Assembly: GCF_011326735.1 (NCBI RefSeq)
Contig: NZ_JAANCN010000018.1
Coordinates: 1-64,000 of the forward strand
Length of the DNA stretch: 64,000 nucleotides
From: Phycicoccus endophyticus
Lineage (GTDB): Bacteria > Actinomycetota > Actinomycetes > Actinomycetales > Dermatophilaceae
Direction: 5' to 3'
The notes beneath the pieces were generated by a model. That model saw nothing but the letters and a program-made list of their open reading frames with translations, had not been told where the DNA came from and did no database searches. Made by a program: the position numbers and the translations under genes. Each line of letters starts with the position of its first letter. Position 1 is the first letter of the stretch. Positions 35,000-43,117 of the stretch are shown here, piece after piece.

Positions 35000-35602
35000 T
35001 CAGCGAGGGGCGTGTACGCGCTGCTGGGCGTCGAGCAGCCCCAACGTCACGAGCTCCTCGACCGCGTCGGCGGCGTCCCCGAGGAGGAACGGCAGCTCCT
35101 TGCACTCGCTCGGGGAGAAGTCGCGCAGGACGTAGTCGGCCGGGTCCATCCGCCCCGGCGGACGGCCGATGCCGACCCGGACCCGGTGGTAGTCGCGGGT
35201 GCCCAGGGCCGAGCTGACCGAGCGCAGCCCGTTGTGGCCGCCCTCGCCTCCGCCGCGCTTGAGCCGGACCGTCCCGGCGTCGAGGTCGAGCTCGTCGTGG
35301 ACGACGACGAGGCGCTCCGGCGGGACGGAGAAGAAGGACAGCAGTGCCTTGACCGGTCCGCCGGACTCGTTCATGTAGCACGTGGGCACGGCGAGGACCG
35401 CCGGCGGCCCGGGCACCCCCCCGGGCCCAGTCCCGACCCGGACCTGTGCCGCGTGGGCCCGTGCCTTGTGGGTGCGCAGGCTGACGCCGCTGCGCTCGGC
35501 GAGCTCGGTGAGCACCATCGCGCCGACGTTGTGCCGGGTGCCCGCGTACTGCGCCCCCGGGTTGCCGAGGCCGACGACGAGCCAGGGCCCACTGTCTGTC
35601 AC
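35000..35602 (-). CDS. pth: Peptidyl-tRNA hydrolase
   Basis: Recycles tRNA from prematurely released peptidyl-tRNA. About 200 residues, the normal size. Conserved blocks: WLVVGLGNPGAQYAGTRHNV (20 residues, catalytic His), CYMNESGGPV (substrate Asn), VVHDELDLDAGTVRLKRGG (catalytic Asp), and GGEGGHNGLRSV (Asn). The start is GTG 35602 (VTDSGPWLVVG), which fits the usual protein N-terminus; in-frame ATGs at 35614 and 35632 are possible, but the latter sits on the edge of the terminator hairpin. rplY lies directly upstream, an old and conserved pairing. Confidence 0.95.
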   Translation of the reverse strand: MTDSGPWLVVGLGNPGAQYAGTRHNVGAMVLTELAERSGVSLRTHKARAHAAQVRVGTGPGGVPGPPAVLAVPTCYMNESGGPVKALLSFFSVPPERLVVVHDELDLDAGTVRLKRGGGEGGHNGLRSVSSALGTRDYHRVRVGIGRPPGRMDPADYVLRDFSPSECKELPFLLGDAADAVEELVTLGLLDAQQRVHAPR

Positions 35603-35633
35603 GCCGCCGATCATGCCATCGGCGGCGGACATG

Positions 35634-35669
35634 CCGAGGGCCCGGTCCGCGCGCGGACCGGGCCCTCGG
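35634..35669. terminator. 17-bp perfect hairpin after rplY
   Basis: CCGAGGGCCCGGTCCGC (35634-35650) and its exact reverse complement (35653-35669) leave a two-base centre, so about 15 pairs can form with a small loop. It starts 15 bases after the rplY stop on the minus strand and ends 31 bases before the pth GTG, so it should reduce read-through into pth. Confidence 0.75.
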
Positions 35670-35684
35670 GCGGCGTGGTGCGGC

Positions 35685-36359
35685 TCAGGCCTCCTCGGCC
35701 TCCGGCGCGCCCTCCTCGGCGGCGGGCGCCTCTGCACCGGCCTCCTCGTCGGACTCCTCGCGCTCGATGCCGGCCTCGGTCTCGGCCTCCTCGAGCTCGG
35801 CGTCGAGCTCGGCCTGCGACTGCTGCTGGGTGACGTTGACGACGAGCCACTCGGGGTCGGTGAGCAGCGCGGCGCCCTCGGGAAGGGTGACGTCGCCGGC
35901 GAGGACCTGCGTGCCGGCCTCGGCGCCCTCGACCGACACGGTGACCCACTCGGGGATGTTCGTCGCCTCGACCTCGACCTCGAGGGTGTTCAGGACGGTC
36001 GTGACGACGGTCTCCGGAGCGGCCTCGCCCTCGACGTGCACGCCGACCTCGACGGTGACCTTCTCGCCACGGCGGACGACGACGAGGTCGACGTGCTCGA
36101 TGACGGGCTTGATCGGGTCGCGCTGGACGTCCTTGGCCAGGGCCATGTGCTCCTCGCCGTCGATGACGAGCGTCAGGAGGGCGTTGGTGTGCTTGAGCGC
36201 GAGCATGGCCTCGTGGCCGGGCAGCGTGATGTGGACCGGCGCGGTGCCGTGGCCGTACATGACGGCGGGGATCTTGTCGGCGCGGCGGATCTTGCGCGCC
36301 GCACCCTTGCCGAACTGCGTGCGCTGCTCGGCGACGAGCTTGGTGACCTCGGTGGACAC
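35685..36359 (-). CDS. rplY: Ribosomal protein L25/general stress protein CTC
   Basis: Binds 5S rRNA. The 224-residue protein is the long CTC/TL5 form: an L25 domain (residues 1-95, QRTQFGKGAARKIRRADKIP, VMYGHGTAPVHITLPG) followed by the TL5 C-terminal beta domain (VVVRRGEKVTVEVGVHVEGE, then EATNIPEWVTVSVEG) and a strongly acidic tail (EAETEAGIEREESDEEAGAE). GTG 36359 is the start, with AGGAG seven bases upstream; the longer frame has no ribosome site. pth follows after a hairpin terminator. Confidence 0.95.
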   Translation of the reverse strand: MSTEVTKLVAEQRTQFGKGAARKIRRADKIPAVMYGHGTAPVHITLPGHEAMLALKHTNALLTLVIDGEEHMALAKDVQRDPIKPVIEHVDLVVVRRGEKVTVEVGVHVEGEAAPETVVTTVLNTLEVEVEATNIPEWVTVSVEGAEAGTQVLAGDVTLPEGAALLTDPEWLVVNVTQQQSQAELDAELEEAETEAGIEREESDEEAGAEAPAAEEGAPEAEEA

Positions 36360-36556
36360 GGGGGACTCCTGGGGACTCGAAACGGATGGTTCGTGGTCCT
36401 CGGCGCGGGACGTGGCACCGGAGCGGTGCACGGACGACCCGCTCACCCGGAGGGGTCAGCGCGCCGCCAGCGTCGATCACGGATGGTCGCGGGCCCTGCG
36501 GCCGGCCGGACCTCCTCGTCCGGTGCGACGTCCCTCGCCGAGGCAACCCCGAGAGT

Positions 36557-37528
36557 CTAGGCGACCGGGGAGCGAACGTCGAAATCGACCTCGCCCGGCG
36601 CCGGGGGTGCCGCGCTCGCGCGCTCCCCGAGCCGGACCGCGACGATCCCGCCGAGGATGACGACCCCGCCGAGGAGCTGCCACCGGCCCGGGAGCTCGCC
36701 GAGGACGACCCAGGCGGCGAGGACGGCGAAGAGCACCTCGGTCAGCCCGACGAAGGAGGCGAGGGTCGAGCCGAGATGCCGTGCGCCGAGCACCCCGAGG
36801 ACGTAGGCGAGCACGGCCGCGACGACGACGAGCTCGGCGAGTGCCGCCCACGCCGGGGCGTCGACCCCGGCGAGCACGACCCGGGACGCGCCGGCGTGCA
36901 TCGGGATCACCCCGGTCAGACCGAGCACGGCCAGGACGGCCCCACCGGCGGTGAGCCCCAGGGCGGCGAAGGACATCGGCGCCAGCGTCGTCTCCCGCAC
37001 GGCGAGCACGTAGTGGCCGGCCAGCCCGGTGGCGGCGAGCAGCGCCCACGCGACGCCGACCGGGTCCGGCGGGCTGGCGCCGGCGATGTCGAGCACGAGG
37101 ACGAGGCCGGCCATCGCCAGGAGGACGCCGAGCAGGGTGAGCCGGTGCGGCCGGCGGCGGGTGACGAGCCATACCCACAGGACGACGAGGACGATGCCGA
37201 GGTACTCGATGAGCAGGGCCACCCCGACCTCGAGGTGCTCGATGGCCTGGAAGTAGCCGAGCTGGGCCGCCGCGACCGCCAGGCAGCCGTAGCCCGCGGC
37301 CAGGGGCGCCTCGCGCGCGAGCGCCGCCAGGTCCCCCCGCGCGCCCCAGAGGGTGACCGGCAGGAGGAGCAGGGCTGCTCCGGCGATCCGGACGAGGACG
37401 ACGGCCCCCGGGGACCACCCCGCGGCGATCAGGGCCTTGGCGAAGGGGCCGGAGGTGCCGAACGCCGCGCTGGAGAGCAGCAGTGCGGCCAGCCCGACAC
37501 CGAGGTGCCGGCGCACGATCTCGACCAC
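36557..37528 (-). CDS. EamA/DMT-family exporter
   Basis: A 323-residue membrane protein with ten predicted helices in two EamA repeats: LGVGLAALLLSSAAFGTSGP opens the first, and ALLAATGLAGHYVLAV the second; the last helix pair contains LGSTLASFVGLTEVLFAVLA and WVVLGELPGRWQLLGGVVIL. Members export metabolites or amino acids (RhtA-like); the substrate is unknown. GTG 37528 is chosen because a strong GGAGG lies six bases upstream; an ATG at 37582 has no such site. It is divergent from the CGNR gene at 37643. Confidence 0.85.
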   Translation of the reverse strand: MVEIVRRHLGVGLAALLLSSAAFGTSGPFAKALIAAGWSPGAVVLVRIAGAALLLLPVTLWGARGDLAALAREAPLAAGYGCLAVAAAQLGYFQAIEHLEVGVALLIEYLGIVLVVLWVWLVTRRRPHRLTLLGVLLAMAGLVLVLDIAGASPPDPVGVAWALLAATGLAGHYVLAVRETTLAPMSFAALGLTAGGAVLAVLGLTGVIPMHAGASRVVLAGVDAPAWAALAELVVVAAVLAYVLGVLGARHLGSTLASFVGLTEVLFAVLAAWVVLGELPGRWQLLGGVVILGGIVAVRLGERASAAPPAPGEVDFDVRSPVA

Positions 37529-37595
37529 GGTGGACCTCCGGCCCGCTCGGCCCCCCGCCCGCCGGATCACCGGGGAGCGCATGTAAGGGGTGAAG

Positions 37596-37637
37596 TATGA
37601 TGTGGGTCCTGACGCTAGGACAGCGACCTGTCAGGAG
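37596..37637 (+). promoter_or_regulatory. Promoter and ribosome-site hairpin of the CGNR gene
   Basis: TATGAT (37596-37601) is a near-perfect -10. The expected transcript begins near 37607, exactly where TCCTGAC (37607-37613) starts; it pairs with GTCAGGA (37630-37636), which contains most of the AGGAG ribosome site. The leader could therefore limit translation. Confidence 0.45.
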
Positions 37638-37642
37638 TCAAG

Positions 37643-38206
37643 ATGGTTTTCACCCATGACACCGACCTCGTCCTCCGGCACGCGGCCGCGCTCGTCAACA
37701 CCGCCCCCGGCCGGGGGTCCAGCGAGGTCGAGGACCTTCCCGATCTCGCTGCCGTCCGTGCCTGGATGGACACCTGGGGCTGGACCGGCGCTCGCCCGGC
37801 TCGCGCCGGTGAGGTCGCGGAGCTGCACGAGGTGCGGGCCCGGGTGGACCGGCTGTGGGTGGCACCGCTGCTCGAGCAGGTCGCGGAGGTCAACGCCCTG
37901 CTCGCCGAGAGCAGCGCGGTCCCCCGGCTCGTCGAGCACGACGACCAGGGCTGGCACATCCACGCGACCGAGGACGGCGCCGCGCTTCCGCAGCGCGTCG
38001 CCGTCGAGGTCGCGATGGCCTTCATCGACGTCATCCGGGCCGGGGAGCGCGAGCGGCTGCAGGTGTGCTCGGCCCACGACTGCGAGGACCGTTACGTCGA
38101 CCTCTCCCGCAACCGGTCCCGGAAGTTCTGCGACGGGACCTGCGGGACGCGCGCCAACGTCGCCGCCTACCGTGCCCGCAAGGCGGCATCCTCCCCCGCT
38201 CCCTGA
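37643..38206 (+). CDS. ABATE/CGNR zinc-finger protein
   Basis: A 187-residue probable transcription regulator. The N-terminal ABATE-type helical domain (DLVLRHAAALVNTAPGRG to about 130) is followed by a CGNR zinc finger: CSAHDCEDRYVDLSRNRSRK (20 residues), then FCDGTCGTRANVAAYRARK. The Cys residues at about 148, 153, 169 and 173 are the Zn ligands (C-x4-C...C-x3-C). Such proteins are often stress-response regulators with unknown ligand. The start is ATG 37643 with AGGAG seven bases upstream. It is divergent from the EamA exporter, which it might control; that is inferred from position. Confidence 0.88.
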   Translation: MVFTHDTDLVLRHAAALVNTAPGRGSSEVEDLPDLAAVRAWMDTWGWTGARPARAGEVAELHEVRARVDRLWVAPLLEQVAEVNALLAESSAVPRLVEHDDQGWHIHATEDGAALPQRVAVEVAMAFIDVIRAGERERLQVCSAHDCEDRYVDLSRNRSRKFCDGTCGTRANVAAYRARKAASSPAP

Positions 38207-38230
38207 CACCCCCACCCCCGTCGCTGAATC

Positions 38231-38294
38231 GACCAATAGGTCACGCCAGGCACGGACAGGGGCACGCACCTGTCGCCGAATCGACCTATTGGTC
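38231..38294. repeat. Inverted pair of GACC(AATA/TATT)GGTC elements
   Basis: GACCAATAGGTC at 38231-38242 and its reverse complement GACCTATTGGTC at 38283-38294 can form a 13-bp stem with a 40-base loop; both copies are preceded by GAATC. The pair lies between the convergent CGNR and prs genes. The same core is repeated in the 57290-57501 array, also between convergent genes. Confidence 0.75.
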
Positions 38295-38307
38295 GGTCGG
38301 GGGACGG

Positions 38308-39312
38308 TCAGGCACGCCCGCCGAAGAGGCTCGTCACCGAGCCGTCCTCGAAGACCTCCTTGACCGCCGCGCTGATCAGGGGGGCGATGGACAGCGTCGT
38401 CAGCCCCTCGAACTCCTTCTCCGGCGGGATCGGCAGGGTGTTCGTGACGATGACCTCCCGCGCCGCGCACGAGGCGAGCCGGTGCAGCGCGGGCTCGGAG
38501 AGGATGGCGTGTGTCGCGACGATGACGACGTCCTTGGCCCCCTCGGCCATCAGGGCGTCGGCGGCCTTGGTGATCGTCCCCGCGGTGTCGATCATGTCGT
38601 CGACGAGGACGCACACCCGGCCACGGACCTCGCCGACGACCCGGTTGGCCACCATCTCGTTGGGGCGGTTGATGTCGCGGGTCTTGTGAATGAACGCCAG
38701 CGGCACGCCCCCGAGCCGCTTGGACCACTGCTCGGCGACCTTGATCCGCCCCGCGTCCGGCGAGACCACGGCCAGGTGCTCCTCGCCGTAGCGCCGGGCC
38801 ACGTACTCCGAGAGCACCGGGATGGCCATGAGGTGGTCGACCGGGCCGTCGAAGAACCCCTGGATCTGGTCGGTGTGCAGGTCGACGCAGATCAGCCGGT
38901 CCGCCCCCGCCGTACGGAACATGTCCGCGACGAGCCGGGCGCTGATCGGCTCCCGCCCGCGGTGCTTCTTGTCCTGGCGGGCGTACCCGTAGAACGGCAT
39001 GACGACGGTGATCCGCTTCGCGCTCGCCCGCTTCAGCGCGTCCACCATGAGCAGGTGCTCCATGATGTTCTCGTTGATCGGGCTGGTGTGGCTCTGGATG
39101 ACGAAGGCGTCCGAGCCCCGCACCGACTCCTCGAAGCGGACGTAGATCTCGCCGTTGGCGAAGTCGTAGGCGCTCGTCGGCACGAGCTCGGTGCCCAGCT
39201 GGGCCGCGACCTCCTGGGCGAGACCGGGGTTGGCTCGCCCGGAGAAGACCATGAGCTGCTTCTTGGGCCGCTTGCGGATGTTCGCCGACGGCGGGCGGGT
39301 GTCCTTGCTCAC
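38308..39312 (-). CDS. prs: Ribose-phosphate pyrophosphokinase (PRPP synthetase)
   Basis: Makes PRPP from ribose 5-phosphate and ATP for nucleotide, His and Trp synthesis. 334 residues, normal size. Landmarks: MVFSGRANPGLAQEVAAQLG (20), VFVIQSHTSP-like region DAFVIQSHTSPINENIMEHL, the flexible YGYARQDKKHRGREPISARL region, ICVDLHTDQIQGFFDGPVDH, SPDAGRIKVAEQW, and the PRPP loop VCVLVDDMIDTAGTI. The start is GTG 39312, overlapping the glmU stop by four bases (GTGA), a common coupling in actinobacteria. Confidence 0.97.
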   Translation of the reverse strand: MSKDTRPPSANIRKRPKKQLMVFSGRANPGLAQEVAAQLGTELVPTSAYDFANGEIYVRFEESVRGSDAFVIQSHTSPINENIMEHLLMVDALKRASAKRITVVMPFYGYARQDKKHRGREPISARLVADMFRTAGADRLICVDLHTDQIQGFFDGPVDHLMAIPVLSEYVARRYGEEHLAVVSPDAGRIKVAEQWSKRLGGVPLAFIHKTRDINRPNEMVANRVVGEVRGRVCVLVDDMIDTAGTITKAADALMAEGAKDVVIVATHAILSEPALHRLASCAAREVIVTNTLPIPPEKEFEGLTTLSIAPLISAAVKEVFEDGSVTSLFGGRA

Positions 39313-40793
39313 GAGCCGGCCCCCTCACCGGGCACGGCCGCGCCACCCTCGTCCCCGCCCGGTGGCGGAGCGCTCGCGCGGGCCGCCGCCTCGGCGGTCG
39401 ACGTCCCCGGCCGCCGGCGCTGGACCCAGCCGTCGACCGCCCGCTGCCGCCCCCGGGCGATGGCGAGCTGCCCGGGCTCGACGTCCGCAGTGACGGCGCT
39501 GCCCGCCGCGACGTACGCCCCGTCGGCGATGTCGACCGGGCTGATGACGACCGTCTGCGAGCCCACGAAGCTGTGCGCCCCGACGCGCGAGTGGTGCTTG
39601 GCCACCCCGTCGTAGTTGGCGAAGATCGTCCCCGCGCCGATGTTGGCCCCCTCGCCGACCGTCACGTCGCCGGCGTAGGTGAGGTGCGGCACCTTGGCGC
39701 CCGGCCCGATGTCGGCGTTCTTGGTCTCGACGAAGCCACCGATCTTGCCGCCCGCCCCCAGGGTCGTCCCGGGCCGTAGGTAGGAGTACGGCCCCACGGT
39801 CGCGCCGGCCCCGATGACGGCGAGCACGGCGACGGCCCGCTGCACCTGGGCGCCGTCGCCGACCTCGGTGTCGGTCAGGGTGACCTCCGGTCCGATGACC
39901 GCCTCGGAGCCGACGCTCGTCGCCCCGAGCAGCTGGGTGCCGGGCAGCAGCGTCGTGTCCGTGCCGACCGAGACGTCGACGTCCACCCAGGTCGTCGCCG
40001 GGTCGACGATGGTCACCCCGGAGCGCATGAGCCGCTCGCACACCCGCTGGTTGAGCACCCGCCCCAGCGTCGCGAGCTGGACGCGGTCGTTGACCCCCTC
40101 GGTCTGCCAGGCGTCGTCGACGACGTGTGCGCGCACCGCCCGGCCCGCCCCACGGGCGATCGCGACGACGTCGGTGAGGTACTTCTCCCCCTGGGCGTTC
40201 TCGCGGCGCACCTGCCCGAGCGCCTCGCGCAGCACGGAGACGTCGAAGGCGTAGATGCCGGAGTTGACCTCGGTCAGCTGCCGCTCCTCGTCGCTGGCGT
40301 CGCGGTGCTCGACGATCCGGGAGACCTGGCCGTCGGCGTCGCGGACGACGCGCCCGTAGCCGCTGGGGTCGGCGAGGTGGGCGGTGACGACGGAGACGGC
40401 GCTGCCGGTGGCGACGTGCTCCTGCGTCAGGGCGAGGAGCGTCTCGCCGGTGAGCAGCGGGACGTCGCCGTAGGTGACGAGCACGGTGCCGTCGAGGTCC
40501 GTCGGCAGCGCCTCGAGACCGCACTCGACGGCCCGCCCGGTGCCCTTGACCTCGTCCTGGTCGGCGATGAGCAGACCGGCGTCGAAGGCCGAGCAGAACT
40601 CCACGACGCGCTCGCGACCGTGCCGCACGACGACCGCCACGTGCTCGGCCCCCGTCGCTCGGGCCGCCCGGACCGCGTGCCCGAGCAGGGGCGCGCCGCC
40701 GATGCGGTGGAGGACCTTGGGGGTCGAGGACTTCATCCGCGTCCCCTCGCCGGCGGCGAGGACGATGACGGCGGCCGGTCGGGTCGCGTTCAC
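39309..40793 (-). CDS. glmU: Bifunctional UDP-GlcNAc pyrophosphorylase/GlcN-1-P acetyltransferase
   Basis: Makes UDP-GlcNAc for peptidoglycan and polysaccharides. The 494-residue protein has an N-terminal uridyltransferase (VIVLAAGEGTRMKSSTPKVL, 20 residues; VTYGDVPLLTGETL; EVNSGIYAFD) and a C-terminal left-handed beta-helix acetyltransferase (ETKNADIGPGAKVPHLTYAG, GEGANIGAGTIFANYDGV, HHSRVGAHSFVGSQTVVISP). A 40-residue Ala/Pro/Gly-rich tail follows. GTG 40793 is used because GGAG lies nine bases upstream; the frame's upstream ATG-less extension is short. The product may feed the exopolysaccharide genes. Confidence 0.96.
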   Translation of the reverse strand: MNATRPAAVIVLAAGEGTRMKSSTPKVLHRIGGAPLLGHAVRAARATGAEHVAVVVRHGRERVVEFCSAFDAGLLIADQDEVKGTGRAVECGLEALPTDLDGTVLVTYGDVPLLTGETLLALTQEHVATGSAVSVVTAHLADPSGYGRVVRDADGQVSRIVEHRDASDEERQLTEVNSGIYAFDVSVLREALGQVRRENAQGEKYLTDVVAIARGAGRAVRAHVVDDAWQTEGVNDRVQLATLGRVLNQRVCERLMRSGVTIVDPATTWVDVDVSVGTDTTLLPGTQLLGATSVGSEAVIGPEVTLTDTEVGDGAQVQRAVAVLAVIGAGATVGPYSYLRPGTTLGAGGKIGGFVETKNADIGPGAKVPHLTYAGDVTVGEGANIGAGTIFANYDGVAKHHSRVGAHSFVGSQTVVISPVDIADGAYVAAGSAVTADVEPGQLAIARGRQRAVDGWVQRRRPGTSTAEAAARASAPPPGGDEGGAAVPGEGAGS

Positions 40794-40861
40794 GCGCTGT
40801 GCTCCAGGTGGGGTCGGTGCCACGGGCCGGCGTCAGCCTACCGTCGTCGGCCGGGCCGGGC

Positions 40862-41404
40862 TCAGTCCCCGTGCGGCGTCCCGAGCCCCGGGCGCCCGGC
40901 GCGTCCCGCGGCCCGCACGGTGGCCCACCCCGCGGCGCGGGCGGCCCGGTGGAAGCGGGACTCCGGCTCGCCCGAGATGTGCGGGGGCATGACGACGACC
41001 GGGCACTCGGCGGCGTAGACGAGCCGGTGGGCGAACAGCGGCGCGGAGGCCAGCGAGCGGGGCGCGTCGATGACGAGCAGGTCGGCGTCGCGCGCCGCCT
41101 CGAGCAGGGCCCGGTGCCGGTCGCCCCGGGTGACCCGCAGGTCGACCCCGTGGTCCGGACCGAGGACCTCGAGGACGTCGGCCGCGAGCCGGCTGACCGC
41201 CTCGTGCTCGGCCTCGGTGCTCGAGGGGACCCGGGCCGCGGTCGTCCCCGACGGCGTGGCCTGGGGTGCCCCGGTGTGCCAGGCGCGCAGGGCGATCACC
41301 CGCCCGCCGTGGACCCGGGCCTGCTCGTGCGCCCAGCGCAGGGCGGTGGGGGAGCTCGAGCGCGGGCTCACCCCGACGACGACGGTGTACTGGTGCTCGG
41401 ACAT
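40862..41404 (-). CDS. UspA-like universal stress protein
   Basis: A 180-residue single-domain protein: TVVVGVSPRSSSPTALRWAH (20 residues), an acidic middle, and DADLLVIDAPRSLASAPLFA followed by AAECPVVVMPP. The ATP-binding G-2x-G-9x-G(S/T) motif expected before CPVVV is absent, so it is probably a non-ATP-binding type. A basic Arg/Gly-rich C-terminus follows. The ATG at 41404 has GAGGAGG upstream. Its position 15 bases after the MFS transporter suggests a two-gene operon, with the stress protein perhaps modulating the transporter. Confidence 0.82.
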   Translation of the reverse strand: MSEHQYTVVVGVSPRSSSPTALRWAHEQARVHGGRVIALRAWHTGAPQATPSGTTAARVPSSTEAEHEAVSRLAADVLEVLGPDHGVDLRVTRGDRHRALLEAARDADLLVIDAPRSLASAPLFAHRLVYAAECPVVVMPPHISGEPESRFHRAARAAGWATVRAAGRAGRPGLGTPHGD

Positions 41405-41419
41405 CGTCTTCCTCCTCGC

Positions 41420-42898
41420 TCAGACCGGAAGGTGGACCGTCTCGTTGCCATCCTCGTCGTAGCTCGTGAGCGGCGGGGCGACCTCCTCGAGCGACTTGTT
41501 CTCCGCGTCGACGCCCCAGACGTGGGCGACGAGGGCGCCGACGAGCATGATGACCGTCGCGATGATGTACCCCCAGAACATCGGCGTGCGGTCCTTCCCG
41601 TCGCCGATGAGCCAGCCGTAGAACACCGGGCCGATCGACCCGAAGATCTGGGCGATCGCGAAGAAGTACGAGATGGCCTGCCCGCGCACCTCGAGGGGGA
41701 AGATCTCCGAGACGGTGAGGTAGCCGGCCGAGGCCCCCGCAGAGGCGAAGAAGAACGCGACGCACCAGAACACGGTGTGGATGCCCGCCGAGATGGCGTC
41801 CTGCTGGAAGAGCCAGGCGGAGACGGCCAGGACGATGCCGGCGAACGCGTAGCAGCCGGTGATCATCCGCCGGCGCCCGACGGTGTCGAACAGCGGCCCG
41901 AGCAGCAGCGGGCCGAGGAGGTTGCCGATCGCGAACGGGAAGAAGTAGAGCGCGGCCTCCGAGGCGGACTTGTCGTAGAAGTTCTGCAGGACGAGCGCGT
42001 AGGTGAAGAAGATCGCGTTGTACAGGAAGCTCTGGGTGATCATCAGGGTCGCCCCGAGCACCGTGCGCGTCGGGTAGAGCTGGAAGAAGACGTAGCGCAG
42101 CTGCTTGGGCGTGAGCCCCTCGCGGCCCTTGATCCACATCGCGTCGTCGTCGGAGTGCTCGGGCAGCTCCCGGCCGGCGGCACGCACCTCGTCCTCGAGG
42201 GCGGAGACCACCCGCTCGGCCTCCTCGCGGTGGCCGTGGGTGACCATCCACCGCGGGCTCTCGGGGATGTGCCGGCGCAGGTAGATGATGCCGAGGCCGA
42301 GGATCGGGCCGATGAAGAAGGCGATCCGCCAGCCGACGTTCTGCGCGAACCGGTCGGTGTCGAGCAGGATCGTCGAGGCGAAGGCGCCGATCGCCGCACC
42401 CGCCCAGTACGTGCCGTTGATCGCGAGGTCGACCCGCCCGCGGAACCGGCCCGGGATGAGCTCGTCGACCGCCGAGTTGACCGCGGAGTACTCGCCGCCG
42501 ATCCCCATCCCGGAGATGAACCGGCAGATGAGGAAGATGAGCATGTTCGGCGCGAGGCCCGCCGCGGCCGCCGCGACCAGGTAGAGGGCCAGGGTGAGCG
42601 TGAAGAGCCGCTTGCGCCCCCACGAGTCGGTCAGCCGGCCGAAGAGGATGGCGCCGAACACCTGCCCGACGAGGTAGACGGTGCCGGCCAGGCCGACGTC
42701 GGCGGCGGTCATCTCGAGGCTCTTCTCGAAGCCGCCCGCGGCGACGATCTGCGCCTCGAGGCCGTCGAGGATCCAGGCCGTCCCGAGCCCGAAGATCACG
42801 AGCCAGTGGAACTTCACCCACGGCATGTCGTGCATCCGGGCCGGGATGAGGCTCTTGACCGGCTGCTCCTCGGTCTGTGTCGACTCCGTTGTCGTCAC
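41420..42898 (-). CDS. MFS transporter, sugar/aromatic-acid porter type
   Basis: A 492-residue major facilitator with 12 predicted helices. The family signature lies between helices 2 and 3 (FGRLTDSWGRKRLFTLTLAL, 20 residues), and helix 4-5 carries RFISGMGIGGEYSAVNSAVD. RRHIPESPRWMVTHGHREEA marks the central cytoplasmic loop, as in sugar and organic-acid porters. A substrate is not evident. The start is GTG 42898 with AGGGGA eight bases upstream. A UspA-like gene follows immediately. Confidence 0.9.
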   Translation of the reverse strand: MTTTESTQTEEQPVKSLIPARMHDMPWVKFHWLVIFGLGTAWILDGLEAQIVAAGGFEKSLEMTAADVGLAGTVYLVGQVFGAILFGRLTDSWGRKRLFTLTLALYLVAAAAAGLAPNMLIFLICRFISGMGIGGEYSAVNSAVDELIPGRFRGRVDLAINGTYWAGAAIGAFASTILLDTDRFAQNVGWRIAFFIGPILGLGIIYLRRHIPESPRWMVTHGHREEAERVVSALEDEVRAAGRELPEHSDDDAMWIKGREGLTPKQLRYVFFQLYPTRTVLGATLMITQSFLYNAIFFTYALVLQNFYDKSASEAALYFFPFAIGNLLGPLLLGPLFDTVGRRRMITGCYAFAGIVLAVSAWLFQQDAISAGIHTVFWCVAFFFASAGASAGYLTVSEIFPLEVRGQAISYFFAIAQIFGSIGPVFYGWLIGDGKDRTPMFWGYIIATVIMLVGALVAHVWGVDAENKSLEEVAPPLTSYDEDGNETVHLPV

Positions 42899-43068
42899 GG
42901 CACGTCCCCTCTCGCGTAGCCCGCCCGGGCTCGGGGGCGGGTGCCCGCTCCGACCCGGCCGGCGGAGCCGGCCGCGGACCGTCGGGCGGGCGACTGGTTG
43001 CTGGGCCGCTCGACACGGTATCCGTGCAGGTGAGGGCGTGGGGAGCGAGGCAGCGGCCGATCCGAAGA

Positions 43069-43084
43069 CATGACATTCGTCATG
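43069..43084. promoter_or_regulatory. CATGAC-ATTC-GTCATG palindrome
   Basis: A perfect 6-bp inverted repeat with a 4-base centre in the 219-bp gap between the MFS start and the tRNA gene. A minus-strand TACCGT (43020-43015) between it and the MFS gene could be a -10, so this may be an operator for the transporter. Nothing else is visible in the gap. Confidence 0.3.
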
Positions 43085-43117
43085 GGTGAGGGCCGTGCGC
43101 GCACCACCCTCGCGCGC

